Of a stretch of DNA of 64,000 nucleotides, positions 33,329 through 40,945 are shown in pieces. The position numbers and the translations under genes are program-made. Positions within the stretch are counted from its first letter, which is position 1, and each line of letters begins with the position of its first letter. A model generated the notes under the pieces. That model worked only from the letters and a program-made list of their open reading frames with translations, was not told where the DNA came from and made no database searches. The stretch is from positions 40,321 through 104,320 of the forward strand of contig NZ_JMLV01000013.1 in NCBI RefSeq assembly GCF_000686045.1, given 5' to 3'. The DNA is from Fodinicurvata fenggangensis DSM 21160 (GTDB lineage: Bacteria > Pseudomonadota > Alphaproteobacteria > Kiloniellales > DSM-21159).

Positions 33329-36081
33329 GACGCCTCCTTCGTTGATCTCGGAGAGGTCATCTTCGTATAAAGCTCGAAGAGTTTTTCCAATCGTTCGGTA
33401 TCATTACGGAAGCGGCGGCCGATATAGATGCGTTCCAGCACCTCGTCGTTGCGATCATGCGCGGCGCGCAGATCGGCGGGCATCTTCTCGGGATCATAGA
33501 GATCGGCGATAGTCTCGGGAAAATGCGCTTCGCGCGCCAGAAGAAGATCTTCAGCGCACCTGGTCAGATCTCTTTTGTTCTTCTCGGTGAGCTTAGGAAC
33601 GGGAAATGTATTCCATCCAAGAGTATTAGAGAAACGAAAATCTGTCTTAATCTTCCCGCAAACTGTTGCTATCCATATGAGGGAAAGTCTAGAGGCGAAA
33701 ACAGCGATGTTCCAGAATGGTGGGTCGTAGAAAGAGAAAGCTCCATCACCAACTATCGCGCCTTTTGGAAGTGATATTACAGGATAGTAGTCCCTACCTT
33801 CAGATGAGTGACGGGGAATCTGAAAAACTAACTCACTACCAGTCTGCCTAATCTGTTGAAATAAAAATGGAGATAATGCGCCATTTTTAGTAAGTTCTTT
33901 CTTGCTTTTTTCCCTCATTTTACGGACCAACGAGAAGCGCTCAGCAAACTCATCGATATTCTGTAAAACATCATACTCTTCGCGAGTCGCCCAAATGCAA
34001 TATCGACCAATACCATGCGTTGCATCATGTGCTCCAAAGAAAGGACGAACTACATGCGAATAAAATGGAGCAGCTTTCTTAAGTCTATTTGCAATATCTA
34101 AATCGAAAATTAGCCCTCCCCCATCAGCTGGCTTGTTCCCGTTCACAACTGGGGCCATACCATTTCTTGGATTGGTCTCATTCTTTACATAAATATCTCT
34201 ATATGGGACTAAATACGCGTTGATATTCTCCACATTTTTTACAATATTGCTGCCCCCATCGAAATGCATTATCTTGCCGGGATTCCGGGATAACCCTACA
34301 ATGCAAACAGTCACGCCGGCATTCTTGCTTGCAAGATTCGACCACTTAAAAGATGTGACCGCGAAAGAGATGCGCACACCATCAGAAATGCACTGTGGCC
34401 AGAAGCGATAGACCTGCTCTCCTTGGCAGACGGAGTTGGTTGTTACGAAAGCCGCTTCAGCTTTGCAGTCATTCAAGAACAATCGTGCCTTCTGGAAGAA
34501 TCCCAAAATATAATCGAATGACTTCCAAGTAGGAAACGTCTCTCCAAATATGGCCTGCATTTCGCTTTTCTGAACACTGTCCTGCTCGGTTCCGCCCTTA
34601 TAAGGCGGATTCCCGCAGATATAGGTTTCGCCGCCTTCGTTCTCGAAGTCGATCTGCGCTTGGTTGAGCGGCGAATGGAACAAATCGTCGGCATGGTGCT
34701 TCACACCGGTTCCGGTTGGCGGACAGATACTCAGCCAGTCGAGCCGAAGGGCGTTGCCGCAGGTGATCCAGTTCATGGCATTGAGCGGTAAGAATTCGGC
34801 CAGAGCTTCCTGCTGTCCGCGATAGAGCACATCGCACTGATATTCGGCGATGATTAGCGCCAGCCGCGCTACTTCGGCAGAGAAATCCCGCAATTCGATG
34901 CCACGAAAATTGGTGAGCGGAATTTCCGTGCGACGATCGGCTTCCCCGCGCCGTCTGTTGATCTCGGCCTCGATCGCCCGCATTTCCTTGTAGGCAATCA
35001 CCAGGAAGTTACCGGAGCCGCAGGCTGGGTCGAAGACCCGGATCCTGGAGATACGCCGGCGCAAGTTGAGAAGCTTTCGGGTATTGTCCCCCGCGTCTTC
35101 AAGTTTCTCGCGCAGATCATCCAGGAACAGCGGATTCAACACCTTCAGGATGTTGGGCACACTGGTGTAGTGCATGCCCAGCGCACCGCGCTCTTCATCA
35201 TCGGCCACGGCCTGGATCATGGAGCCGAAGATGTCCGGGTTCACCTTCTGCCAGTCCAGATGTCCGATGTGGATCAGATACGAGCGTGCCATGCGGCTGA
35301 AGCGCGGCACCACCGTGCTGCCGGAGAACAGACCGCCGTTCACATAGGGAAAGACATTGGCCCAGTTTGGTAACGCGGCAGATGGGCGCTCGGCTATGGG
35401 CGTATTCATGGCGCGGAACAGCTCGCCAATGACCTCGTGCGTGTTCGAGGAGTCCTTGGCGCTCATCTGTTCAATGGTCGCGGTGAACAGCCCCGTGTTG
35501 TGAAAGATGCCGGTATCCTCGGCAAAGAAACAGAAGATCAGGCGGGCCATGAAGTGATTCATGTCCGGGCGATAGTCGTCGGTATCCCAATCAGGATTGC
35601 AGCGAAGCAATTCCACATAGAGGCGATTCAGGCGGCTGGTCGCCTTGATGTCGAAGGTGTTCTCGCGAATCTGCCGGACCGTCGTGATACCGGCCAGAGG
35701 CAGGAAAAAGCCAAACTGGTCGGGAAAATCGACATGGCGGCAGGCAATCGTTTCGCCAGAGTTGAGGTCCTCGGCTTCCAGGTCCAGGCCATCGGTGGCC
35801 AGGATGAACTTCACCCTGTTCCTGGGATTGTTGGTGGCGGCACTGTCCCTCAGTTCTGCCAGCGTCGAGGTGACCTGTCCTTCGGGTGCAACCTTGATGT
35901 GGATGTTGTTGATCTGCAGCACGCCACCCAAGTCGGACTTGTTGGAGGCACCCGAACGCAGGCGCTTGATGGTTGTTTGCTTGTTGCCGAAGGCCTGCAG
36001 GAAGGAAAAGGGAAACTCCTCCGCATCAAAGGGCTGCTCCACAAGCGCAGAGACGGCTTCCTCGATCTCGACGGCGTTCAC
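33325..36081 (-). CDS. Large class I N6-adenine DNA methyltransferase (type IIG/MmeI-like architecture)
   Basis: 918 residues. AdoMet motif I FDPACGSGNFL at about 350-360 and catalytic motif IV CGNPPYKGG (NPPY at 491-494) mark an N6-adenine methyltransferase. Helical parts resembling MmeI/YeeA proteins precede it (FSFLQAFGNKQTTIKRLRSG; LGMHYTSVPNILKVLNPLFLDDL), and a target-recognition region of about 400 residues follows. The N-terminal region, where MmeI-like enzymes have a PD-(D/E)XK nuclease, shows NNIHIKVAPEG without a clear E-x-K, so the built-in nuclease seems inactive. It is the first gene of the defence operon. The recognition part (about 33600-34570) is far more AT-rich than the catalytic part. 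Confidence 0.9.
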   Translation of the reverse strand: MNAVEIEEAVSALVEQPFDAEEFPFSFLQAFGNKQTTIKRLRSGASNKSDLGGVLQINNIHIKVAPEGQVTSTLAELRDSAATNNPRNRVKFILATDGLDLEAEDLNSGETIACRHVDFPDQFGFFLPLAGITTVRQIRENTFDIKATSRLNRLYVELLRCNPDWDTDDYRPDMNHFMARLIFCFFAEDTGIFHNTGLFTATIEQMSAKDSSNTHEVIGELFRAMNTPIAERPSAALPNWANVFPYVNGGLFSGSTVVPRFSRMARSYLIHIGHLDWQKVNPDIFGSMIQAVADDEERGALGMHYTSVPNILKVLNPLFLDDLREKLEDAGDNTRKLLNLRRRISRIRVFDPACGSGNFLVIAYKEMRAIEAEINRRRGEADRRTEIPLTNFRGIELRDFSAEVARLALIIAEYQCDVLYRGQQEALAEFLPLNAMNWITCGNALRLDWLSICPPTGTGVKHHADDLFHSPLNQAQIDFENEGGETYICGNPPYKGGTEQDSVQKSEMQAIFGETFPTWKSFDYILGFFQKARLFLNDCKAEAAFVTTNSVCQGEQVYRFWPQCISDGVRISFAVTSFKWSNLASKNAGVTVCIVGLSRNPGKIMHFDGGSNIVKNVENINAYLVPYRDIYVKNETNPRNGMAPVVNGNKPADGGGLIFDLDIANRLKKAAPFYSHVVRPFFGAHDATHGIGRYCIWATREEYDVLQNIDEFAERFSLVRKMREKSKKELTKNGALSPFLFQQIRQTGSELVFQIPRHSSEGRDYYPVISLPKGAIVGDGAFSFYDPPFWNIAVFASRLSLIWIATVCGKIKTDFRFSNTLGWNTFPVPKLTEKNKRDLTRCAEDLLLAREAHFPETIADLYDPEKMPADLRAAHDRNDEVLERIYIGRRFRNDTERLEKLFELYTKMTSPRSTKEAS

Positions 36082-36432
36082 GGCGTGTCTACCCCTGTAT
36101 CCATTTATCTGAGGCCAAAGCTATCCATCATGGACCGCGTTGGCGAGACCTTCTCGGTCATGGCTAGGCCAGCCCTATCGCCGAACCTCACTCCCCCATT
36201 AATGACCGAAGCAACACACTTCAACGTAGTCTGGATATCATCGGTTCAGCCCGGCCCGCTTCAGTCCTGCCATGAGGCCAAACAGCTGGAATTTTCTTGC
36301 ACTGGCTGAACCAAATTTGGGAGCGAGATCAAATCAACCAGTGATTCCAGTCCGCAAATGTATAAAGCTTTGGGGTCAGGTCACTCTCTCTATATATGCT
36401 TGGCACGGCTCTGCCAGAATTTTCCTATACCC
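36082..36432. other. Intergenic region upstream of the defence operon
   Basis: About 350 bp between hipA and the methyltransferase gene, both on the minus strand. It presumably carries the operon promoter. I see no gene and no obvious C-box-like operator. Confidence 0.4.
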
Positions 36433-37743
36433 TCAGCCAACCATCACACTGCGTCCGACATCGAATGCATCCTTTAGAGCGCCATGCCCTTCAAGGCCTT
36501 CTACACAATAGGGGTTCAGAAACTGGCGTCCTGCGAAGAGCTTTTGATCGACAGGACTCAGCGCGGCTTCGTCACAGACCGATTGCCAGGTTTCGGCAAG
36601 GGTTGCTATCTGGGTTTCGATGAGCGATGCGGCTTCATCCTTCGTCAGATGGAAATCCGGTGCAGCCTCCAGGCACGTGGCAATTGTACTGGCGCGGGCT
36701 ACCCCCTTGATCAGCATCGCTTGTGAAGCCTCGCCGCCCGCCCGGTTTTGCGGACAGATATCATAGGCAGGCGTTAACCTCAGTGCCTTGCCGTCCCAGA
36801 AGGCCGCGTGATTGCGTGCATGATCATCGGTATTGCCGCACAGAATGTTGAAACAAAGACGCCCGTAGAGTTCTTTGAGAGTCTCATCCGGATCCGTGAA
36901 GCGATGGCGGATAAGTTCCGCAAGGTCCTCATAAGACGCGTATCGCGCCATCATTTCATCAAGACCCAGCATGGTCAGCCCCGAGACCATGGCGCGGCGT
37001 GTCCAGCCCTGTGCTGCCTGTTCACGATCAAAGCGTTCGATGAGCAACACGTCTTTGCCGGCCGCTTGTGTGATGGATACTTGTGCTGCGTGCAGACCAC
37101 AGGCTGCAGCCAGCCTCATGGCGATGAACTCCGCTTTCACAACACTATGCGTGTCTGTGCTCGACGAAAACTTGGCAATGTATTTTCGATCCTCACCATC
37201 GATCAGAGCCTTGGGGCGCGCACCCCCAATGGACGTGCCGTGGTTGAGCGCCTGGTCGAGCGCCGGGGTGAGCGGCAGCCCCTTTTCGATGCGCTCGGCT
37301 GCCTCTAGCAACTCTTCGAAAGAGGCTTCTGCGGCAAGGCGTGGCACATAGTCCTTCGAAGACGTCTGGAAGTCGAGCGCGCCGATCCGGTCCGAGCCGG
37401 ATTGCAGCAGATAGGTGATTTCACTGATGTCCGGAATCCCCGCAGCGTCGGGTTTGGCGCCGGTCAGGCGGTTGATGATAACACGCCGCCCCCAGGCATC
37501 CGGCGAGCCGTCCCGAATACAGCTGGGCATGGTCAGACCCGGCTTTGGCGCGATGGTGCCGCGTTGCAGCGGGAGCTCTGGCTCATAGATGGGGATCGCA
37601 TTCTTGCGGTCCCGATAGCTGGCACCATAGGTAAAGAGCAGACGGTCACCATCCTGCGTTAGCCGGCCGGCCACCACCGGCTCGGTTTCGCCCGGCAACC
37701 ATATCCAGACAAAGGCCTCTGTCGCATCCGTCTTAGAAGTCAT
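36433..37743 (-). CDS. hipA: HipA family serine/threonine kinase toxin
   Basis: 436 residues. Motifs of HipA kinases are present: PSCIRDGSPDAWGRRVI, the glycine-rich loop GTSIGGARPKALI, the ATP-binding lysine region KYIAKFSS, LLIERFD, the catalytic FNILCGNTDDHARNHAAF, and metal-binding LTPAYDICP. HipA toxins phosphorylate aminoacyl-tRNA synthetases (glutamyl- or tryptophanyl-) and induce dormancy. I chose ATG 37743 because GGAGG stands six bases upstream; TTG/ATG codons at 37749/37746 are too close. It overlaps the hipB stop by 11 bases. Confidence 0.93.
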   Translation of the reverse strand: MTSKTDATEAFVWIWLPGETEPVVAGRLTQDGDRLLFTYGASYRDRKNAIPIYEPELPLQRGTIAPKPGLTMPSCIRDGSPDAWGRRVIINRLTGAKPDAAGIPDISEITYLLQSGSDRIGALDFQTSSKDYVPRLAAEASFEELLEAAERIEKGLPLTPALDQALNHGTSIGGARPKALIDGEDRKYIAKFSSSTDTHSVVKAEFIAMRLAAACGLHAAQVSITQAAGKDVLLIERFDREQAAQGWTRRAMVSGLTMLGLDEMMARYASYEDLAELIRHRFTDPDETLKELYGRLCFNILCGNTDDHARNHAAFWDGKALRLTPAYDICPQNRAGGEASQAMLIKGVARASTIATCLEAAPDFHLTKDEAASLIETQIATLAETWQSVCDEAALSPVDQKLFAGRQFLNPYCVEGLEGHGALKDAFDVGRSVMVG

Positions 37744-38071
37744 CATCAACCTCCTTCATGGACGGGCGGACATGCTTCGGGAGCAATGTGAGCTTCTCGT
37801 CCAGACGCGCATTATGCATCTGCAGTGAGCGCTCATCATATTCGAACAGGCGCACACCGACGATCGCAGCGACCTCGAAAACCAGGCCAACCTCCGGGCC
37901 GGGCTCGCCGTACTCTATCCGTCGCAAAGTCTTGCGCGTGATGCCGGCGCGCTCGGCAAGCTCTGCCGCCGTCATTCCACGCTCAATCCTGCCGACCTTG
38001 ATCAGTTTCCCAAGGATCGAGAGTGCCTGTTTCGTGATGCGTGAATAGCTGCGTGTTCGCTTCATTCTCAT
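37733..38071 (-). CDS. hipB: HipB-like antitoxin, Cro/C1 HTH regulator
   Basis: 112 residues. The helix-turn-helix is SILGKLIKVGRIERGMTAAELAERAGITRKTLRRIEYGEPG. The C-terminal ~45 residues (RSLQMHNARLDEKLTLLPKHVRPSMKEVDDDF) are charged and presumably contact the HipA toxin. It precedes hipA with overlap, the usual antitoxin-first order. Palindromes of the GGAT-N8-ATCC type lie directly upstream and fit HipB autorepression. ATG 38071 or 38065 could be the start. It is longer than E. coli HipB because of the extra C-terminal tail. Confidence 0.9.
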   Translation of the reverse strand: MRMKRTRSYSRITKQALSILGKLIKVGRIERGMTAAELAERAGITRKTLRRIEYGEPGPEVGLVFEVAAIVGVRLFEYDERSLQMHNARLDEKLTLLPKHVRPSMKEVDDDF

Positions 38072-38076
38072 ACCAG

Positions 38077-38180
38077 TATGGATAACTTATGATCCATATC
38101 ATCAATTTATGAGCCTTTAACTATCCATATTACCAGTCCTTTACTGAACTCGTCAATTCGATGGATATTTTATAATCCTC
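38077..38180. promoter_or_regulatory. Putative HipB operators
   Basis: TATGGAT-N8-ATCCATA at 38077-38098, six bases from the hipB start, and a second GGAT-N8-ATCC dyad at 38163-38178. Single ATCCAT half-sites lie between and beyond them. The architecture matches the TATCC-N8-GGATA type of spacing known for HipB in the arrangement of two half-sites eight bases apart, but with the halves inverted. The remaining bases to 38457 hold the soxC promoter; no gene is seen. Confidence 0.65.
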
Positions 38181-38457
38181 ATTACGGTTTTATGGTTCTT
38201 AGAGTATCCATTTGTAACGACCCTCTACAGCCCGCCTCCGGGATCCCGGTACGCTTCAGTCGAGCGAGCCCCGTACCGATAGCTCACCCCAGCACGGCAC
38301 CCCAAACAATGTTTCCTGGCATAATGGCCACACCTCCTCCCCCACGCGGGAAGCACTATCTTTGGGGCATCTATTTACAAGTCGGCGAATAAGGGCGCAT
38401 GCTTCTCGTTGTATGAGAAAGCTTGCCTTATGAAGGCCAGCAACTAGGGAGGGAAGC

Positions 38458-39840
38458 ATGCCCAACGACGATAAATTTCCTGCAACAAGGTATGGACCCG
38501 CTGAACGCCACATGGCCGAAAGCCTGGTCGAGATCGAACGCCAGATGCTGGCTGATCCCCAGGAAGAGGACTGCGACTGCAAAGAGGGGATGTTCAATGG
38601 CCTGACACGGCGCGGATTGCTGGCTGGCGGCCTTGCACTGGGCGGTGGAGCCTTGATCGGCGGGCGCGCAGCCGCCGAGGCACCCCCGGGTGCTGTCGAA
38701 TACTACGTTCAACCTGATCCCACCAAAGAGCAGGGGCGCCTGATCCTCCAAGATGGTGGTTATGGGTCCCGTTCGCAGTTCGAAAGCGAAGTACGCTGGC
38801 GTTACCCGACAGCGAGCATTGAGTCGAGCTGGTCCATGACGCCGCTTGCCTCGGGGCACGGTATCATTACGCCTTCAGGCCTTCATTTTGAACGTCACCA
38901 TGCCGGCATCCCGGCGATCGACCCGCGCACCCACGAACTCATCCTGCACGGGATGGTCGACACACCGATGCGCTTTACCATGGACGACCTGAAACGGTTG
39001 CCGGCGGTCAGTAAGATCCATTTCATTGAATGCTCGGGCAATGGCCTGACGGAATGGGACGAGCCGACGCTGAAGACCGTACAGGGCACCCATGGCCTGA
39101 CCTCGACTTCGGAATGGACGGGCGTCCGTCTATCCACTCTGCTGGAGATGGCGGGTGTTTCGGATGGTGCGGCCTGGATCCTTGCCGAAGGTGCGGATGC
39201 CGCAGTCATGACCCGCTCGGTCCCGATCGACAAGGCAATGGATGACGCCATCCTGGCCTATGCCCAGAACGGCGAAGCGATCCGGCCTGAACAGGGCTAT
39301 CCGCTCCGTCTGCTGCTGCCAGGTTACGAGGGCAACACGCATATCAAGTGGCTCAGGCGACTGGAGGTGAGCGACAAGCCCTTCATGACCCGTGAAGAGA
39401 CGTCCAAATACACCGACCTCATGCCGGACGGCTCGGCGCGTCAATTCAGCCTCGAGATGGAGGCGAAATCTGTCATCACTTTCCCCTCAGGTGCGATGAA
39501 GTTGCCGCGGCCTGGTTTCTACGAAGTCACAGGTGTCGCCTGGTCCGGTCGCGGGAAGATAACCAAGGTGGAGGTCTCAGCCGATGGCGGAAATACCTGG
39601 CAGGAGGCATCCCTGGAAGGACCCGTTCTGCCCATATGCCACACACGCTTCCGTCTTCCGTGGAAATGGACGGGTGAGCAGGCGGTCCTGCAAAGCCGTG
39701 CAACTGACGAGACCGGCTACGTACAACCAACCCTTTCGGAGCTTGTGGACGTGCGGGGTTTAAACTCGGTGTACCACCTGAATGCCATTCAAAGCTGGCA
39801 CATCGCTGAAGACGGGGAGGTAACCAATGTTCATGCGTAA
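38458..39840 (+). CDS. soxC: Sulfane dehydrogenase subunit SoxC (molybdenum cofactor protein)
   Basis: 460 residues. A twin-arginine signal (GLTRRGLLAGGLALGGGALI) directs export of the folded molybdoprotein. The sulfite-oxidase-type domain follows, with the Moco-ligating cysteine in KIHFIECSGNGLTEW, and a C-terminal dimerisation domain (RGKITKVEVSADGGNTWQEA). In the Sox pathway SoxCD oxidises the sulfane sulfur bound to SoxY, yielding six of the eight electrons from thiosulfate. soxD follows with overlap. No soxXYZAB is present in the window, so the pair is an orphan inside a mobile segment. Confidence 0.93.
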   Translation: MPNDDKFPATRYGPAERHMAESLVEIERQMLADPQEEDCDCKEGMFNGLTRRGLLAGGLALGGGALIGGRAAAEAPPGAVEYYVQPDPTKEQGRLILQDGGYGSRSQFESEVRWRYPTASIESSWSMTPLASGHGIITPSGLHFERHHAGIPAIDPRTHELILHGMVDTPMRFTMDDLKRLPAVSKIHFIECSGNGLTEWDEPTLKTVQGTHGLTSTSEWTGVRLSTLLEMAGVSDGAAWILAEGADAAVMTRSVPIDKAMDDAILAYAQNGEAIRPEQGYPLRLLLPGYEGNTHIKWLRRLEVSDKPFMTREETSKYTDLMPDGSARQFSLEMEAKSVITFPSGAMKLPRPGFYEVTGVAWSGRGKITKVEVSADGGNTWQEASLEGPVLPICHTRFRLPWKWTGEQAVLQSRATDETGYVQPTLSELVDVRGLNSVYHLNAIQSWHIAEDGEVTNVHA

Positions 39841-40516
39841 TCTGACTGTTGTCTGTGCCATCGCACTGGCAACAAGCCCCCTTCTTGCCGATGAGTCCGG
39901 GAACGGGGACACAACTGAGCGCACATCAGCGGCACTGCCGGAGAGGCTGGAGGAGACAGGCGAACGCGCCCCCATGGAACCACCGAAATCCAGCGCTGAG
40001 ACTGTAGGTGATATAGATATTTCCTCGAATGCCTTTGGCATCGGCCAGCCCGCCACGGAAGAGCAGATTTCGGCCATTGATATCGACGTGATGCCGGACG
40101 GCCAAGGCTTGCCAGAAGGCTCCGGGACCTTTGCGGATGGCAAAACGGCCTACGATCAGGCCTGCGCCGCCTGCCATGGGTCGGACATGGAGGGTGTCAG
40201 CGAGCTTGGTGCCCCTGCACTTCTGGGGGGCCGCGGCACCCTGGCAGATGAAAGCCCCGTCAAGACCGTTGAAAGCTACTGGCCCTATGCCAGCACGCTT
40301 TATGACTATGTGCACCGCGCCATGCCACTACAGTCGCCTGGTTCCTTGTCGCCAGACGAAGTCTACGCGATCAGCGCTTATATCCTGGGGCGTGCTGGTA
40401 TCATCTCGGATGATCCCGAGACCACGCTCGACGCGGACTCCATGGCCGAGATCGAGATGCCGAACGCAGATGGCTTCGTTGAAGACCCGCGTCCGGATGT
40501 TGGAGGCAACGAATAG
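39827..40516 (+). CDS. soxD: SoxD-like c-type cytochrome subunit
   Basis: 229 residues from ATG 39827 with GGAGG seven bases before; overlaps soxC by 14 bases. A short signal peptide (MFMRNLTVVCAIALATSPLLA) is followed by an acidic low-complexity stretch (about residues 23-85) and one cytochrome c domain with heme motif CAACH and later Met ligand candidates (AMPLQSPGSL). Classical SoxD of Paracoccus carries two hemes and is longer; this is the single-heme short form. It would accept electrons from SoxC in the periplasm and pass them to a respiratory cytochrome. Confidence 0.88.
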   Translation: MFMRNLTVVCAIALATSPLLADESGNGDTTERTSAALPERLEETGERAPMEPPKSSAETVGDIDISSNAFGIGQPATEEQISAIDIDVMPDGQGLPEGSGTFADGKTAYDQACAACHGSDMEGVSELGAPALLGGRGTLADESPVKTVESYWPYASTLYDYVHRAMPLQSPGSLSPDEVYAISAYILGRAGIISDDPETTLDADSMAEIEMPNADGFVEDPRPDVGGNE

Positions 40517-40913
40517 GCAGGCACCACTCACCTGCAATGGCACGCACCTGAAACCGGCGAGGGTCATCACCGCGGCGTATAGAGAATATGCCTCGGAGGT
40601 GGCCCTTGCCCCGTCCGTCTACAAGCGCATTCATCAACCAACGAATCCAGCTCTTTATGGATGACACCTGGGGCAGTTCATGTTCGAGAAAATAGCTATA
40701 ACCAATTGAAAAATATACTTAATATTAAAAACCCCCGAAACTTTGGCGGCGCGCGTCGGCTTTTGCAGGCAAAAGGGGAACGGCTTCGCCGTTTTGGGCA
40801 GAATTCAGGAGGTTAAGCACTGCTCAAAGAGAAGTGCACACGTCCAAGTTTTTCACCCTTGCCCCTTCAGGGGTAGACAAGGGCTTCGCCTTATCCAAGC
40901 GTTAGATAGTTGT
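40517..40913. other. Non-coding region between soxD and the replication gene
   Basis: About 400 bp without a gene. It contains an AT-rich stretch (40690-40735) and then the right copy of the direct repeat, including two hairpins (AACGGC-TTC-GCCGTT and AAGGGCTTCGCCTT) that may also terminate the convergent transcripts. Confidence 0.55.
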
Positions 40914-40945
40914 CTACGCCACTTTCCGGTTTTGTTCCTCTATGG
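40735..40945 (+). repeat. Flanking direct repeat, right copy
   Basis: Same orientation as 28525-28732. The identical 33-bp block is 40870-40902; the 15-bp hairpin block is 40779-40793. It overlaps the last codons and stop of the replication gene. Confidence 0.85.
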
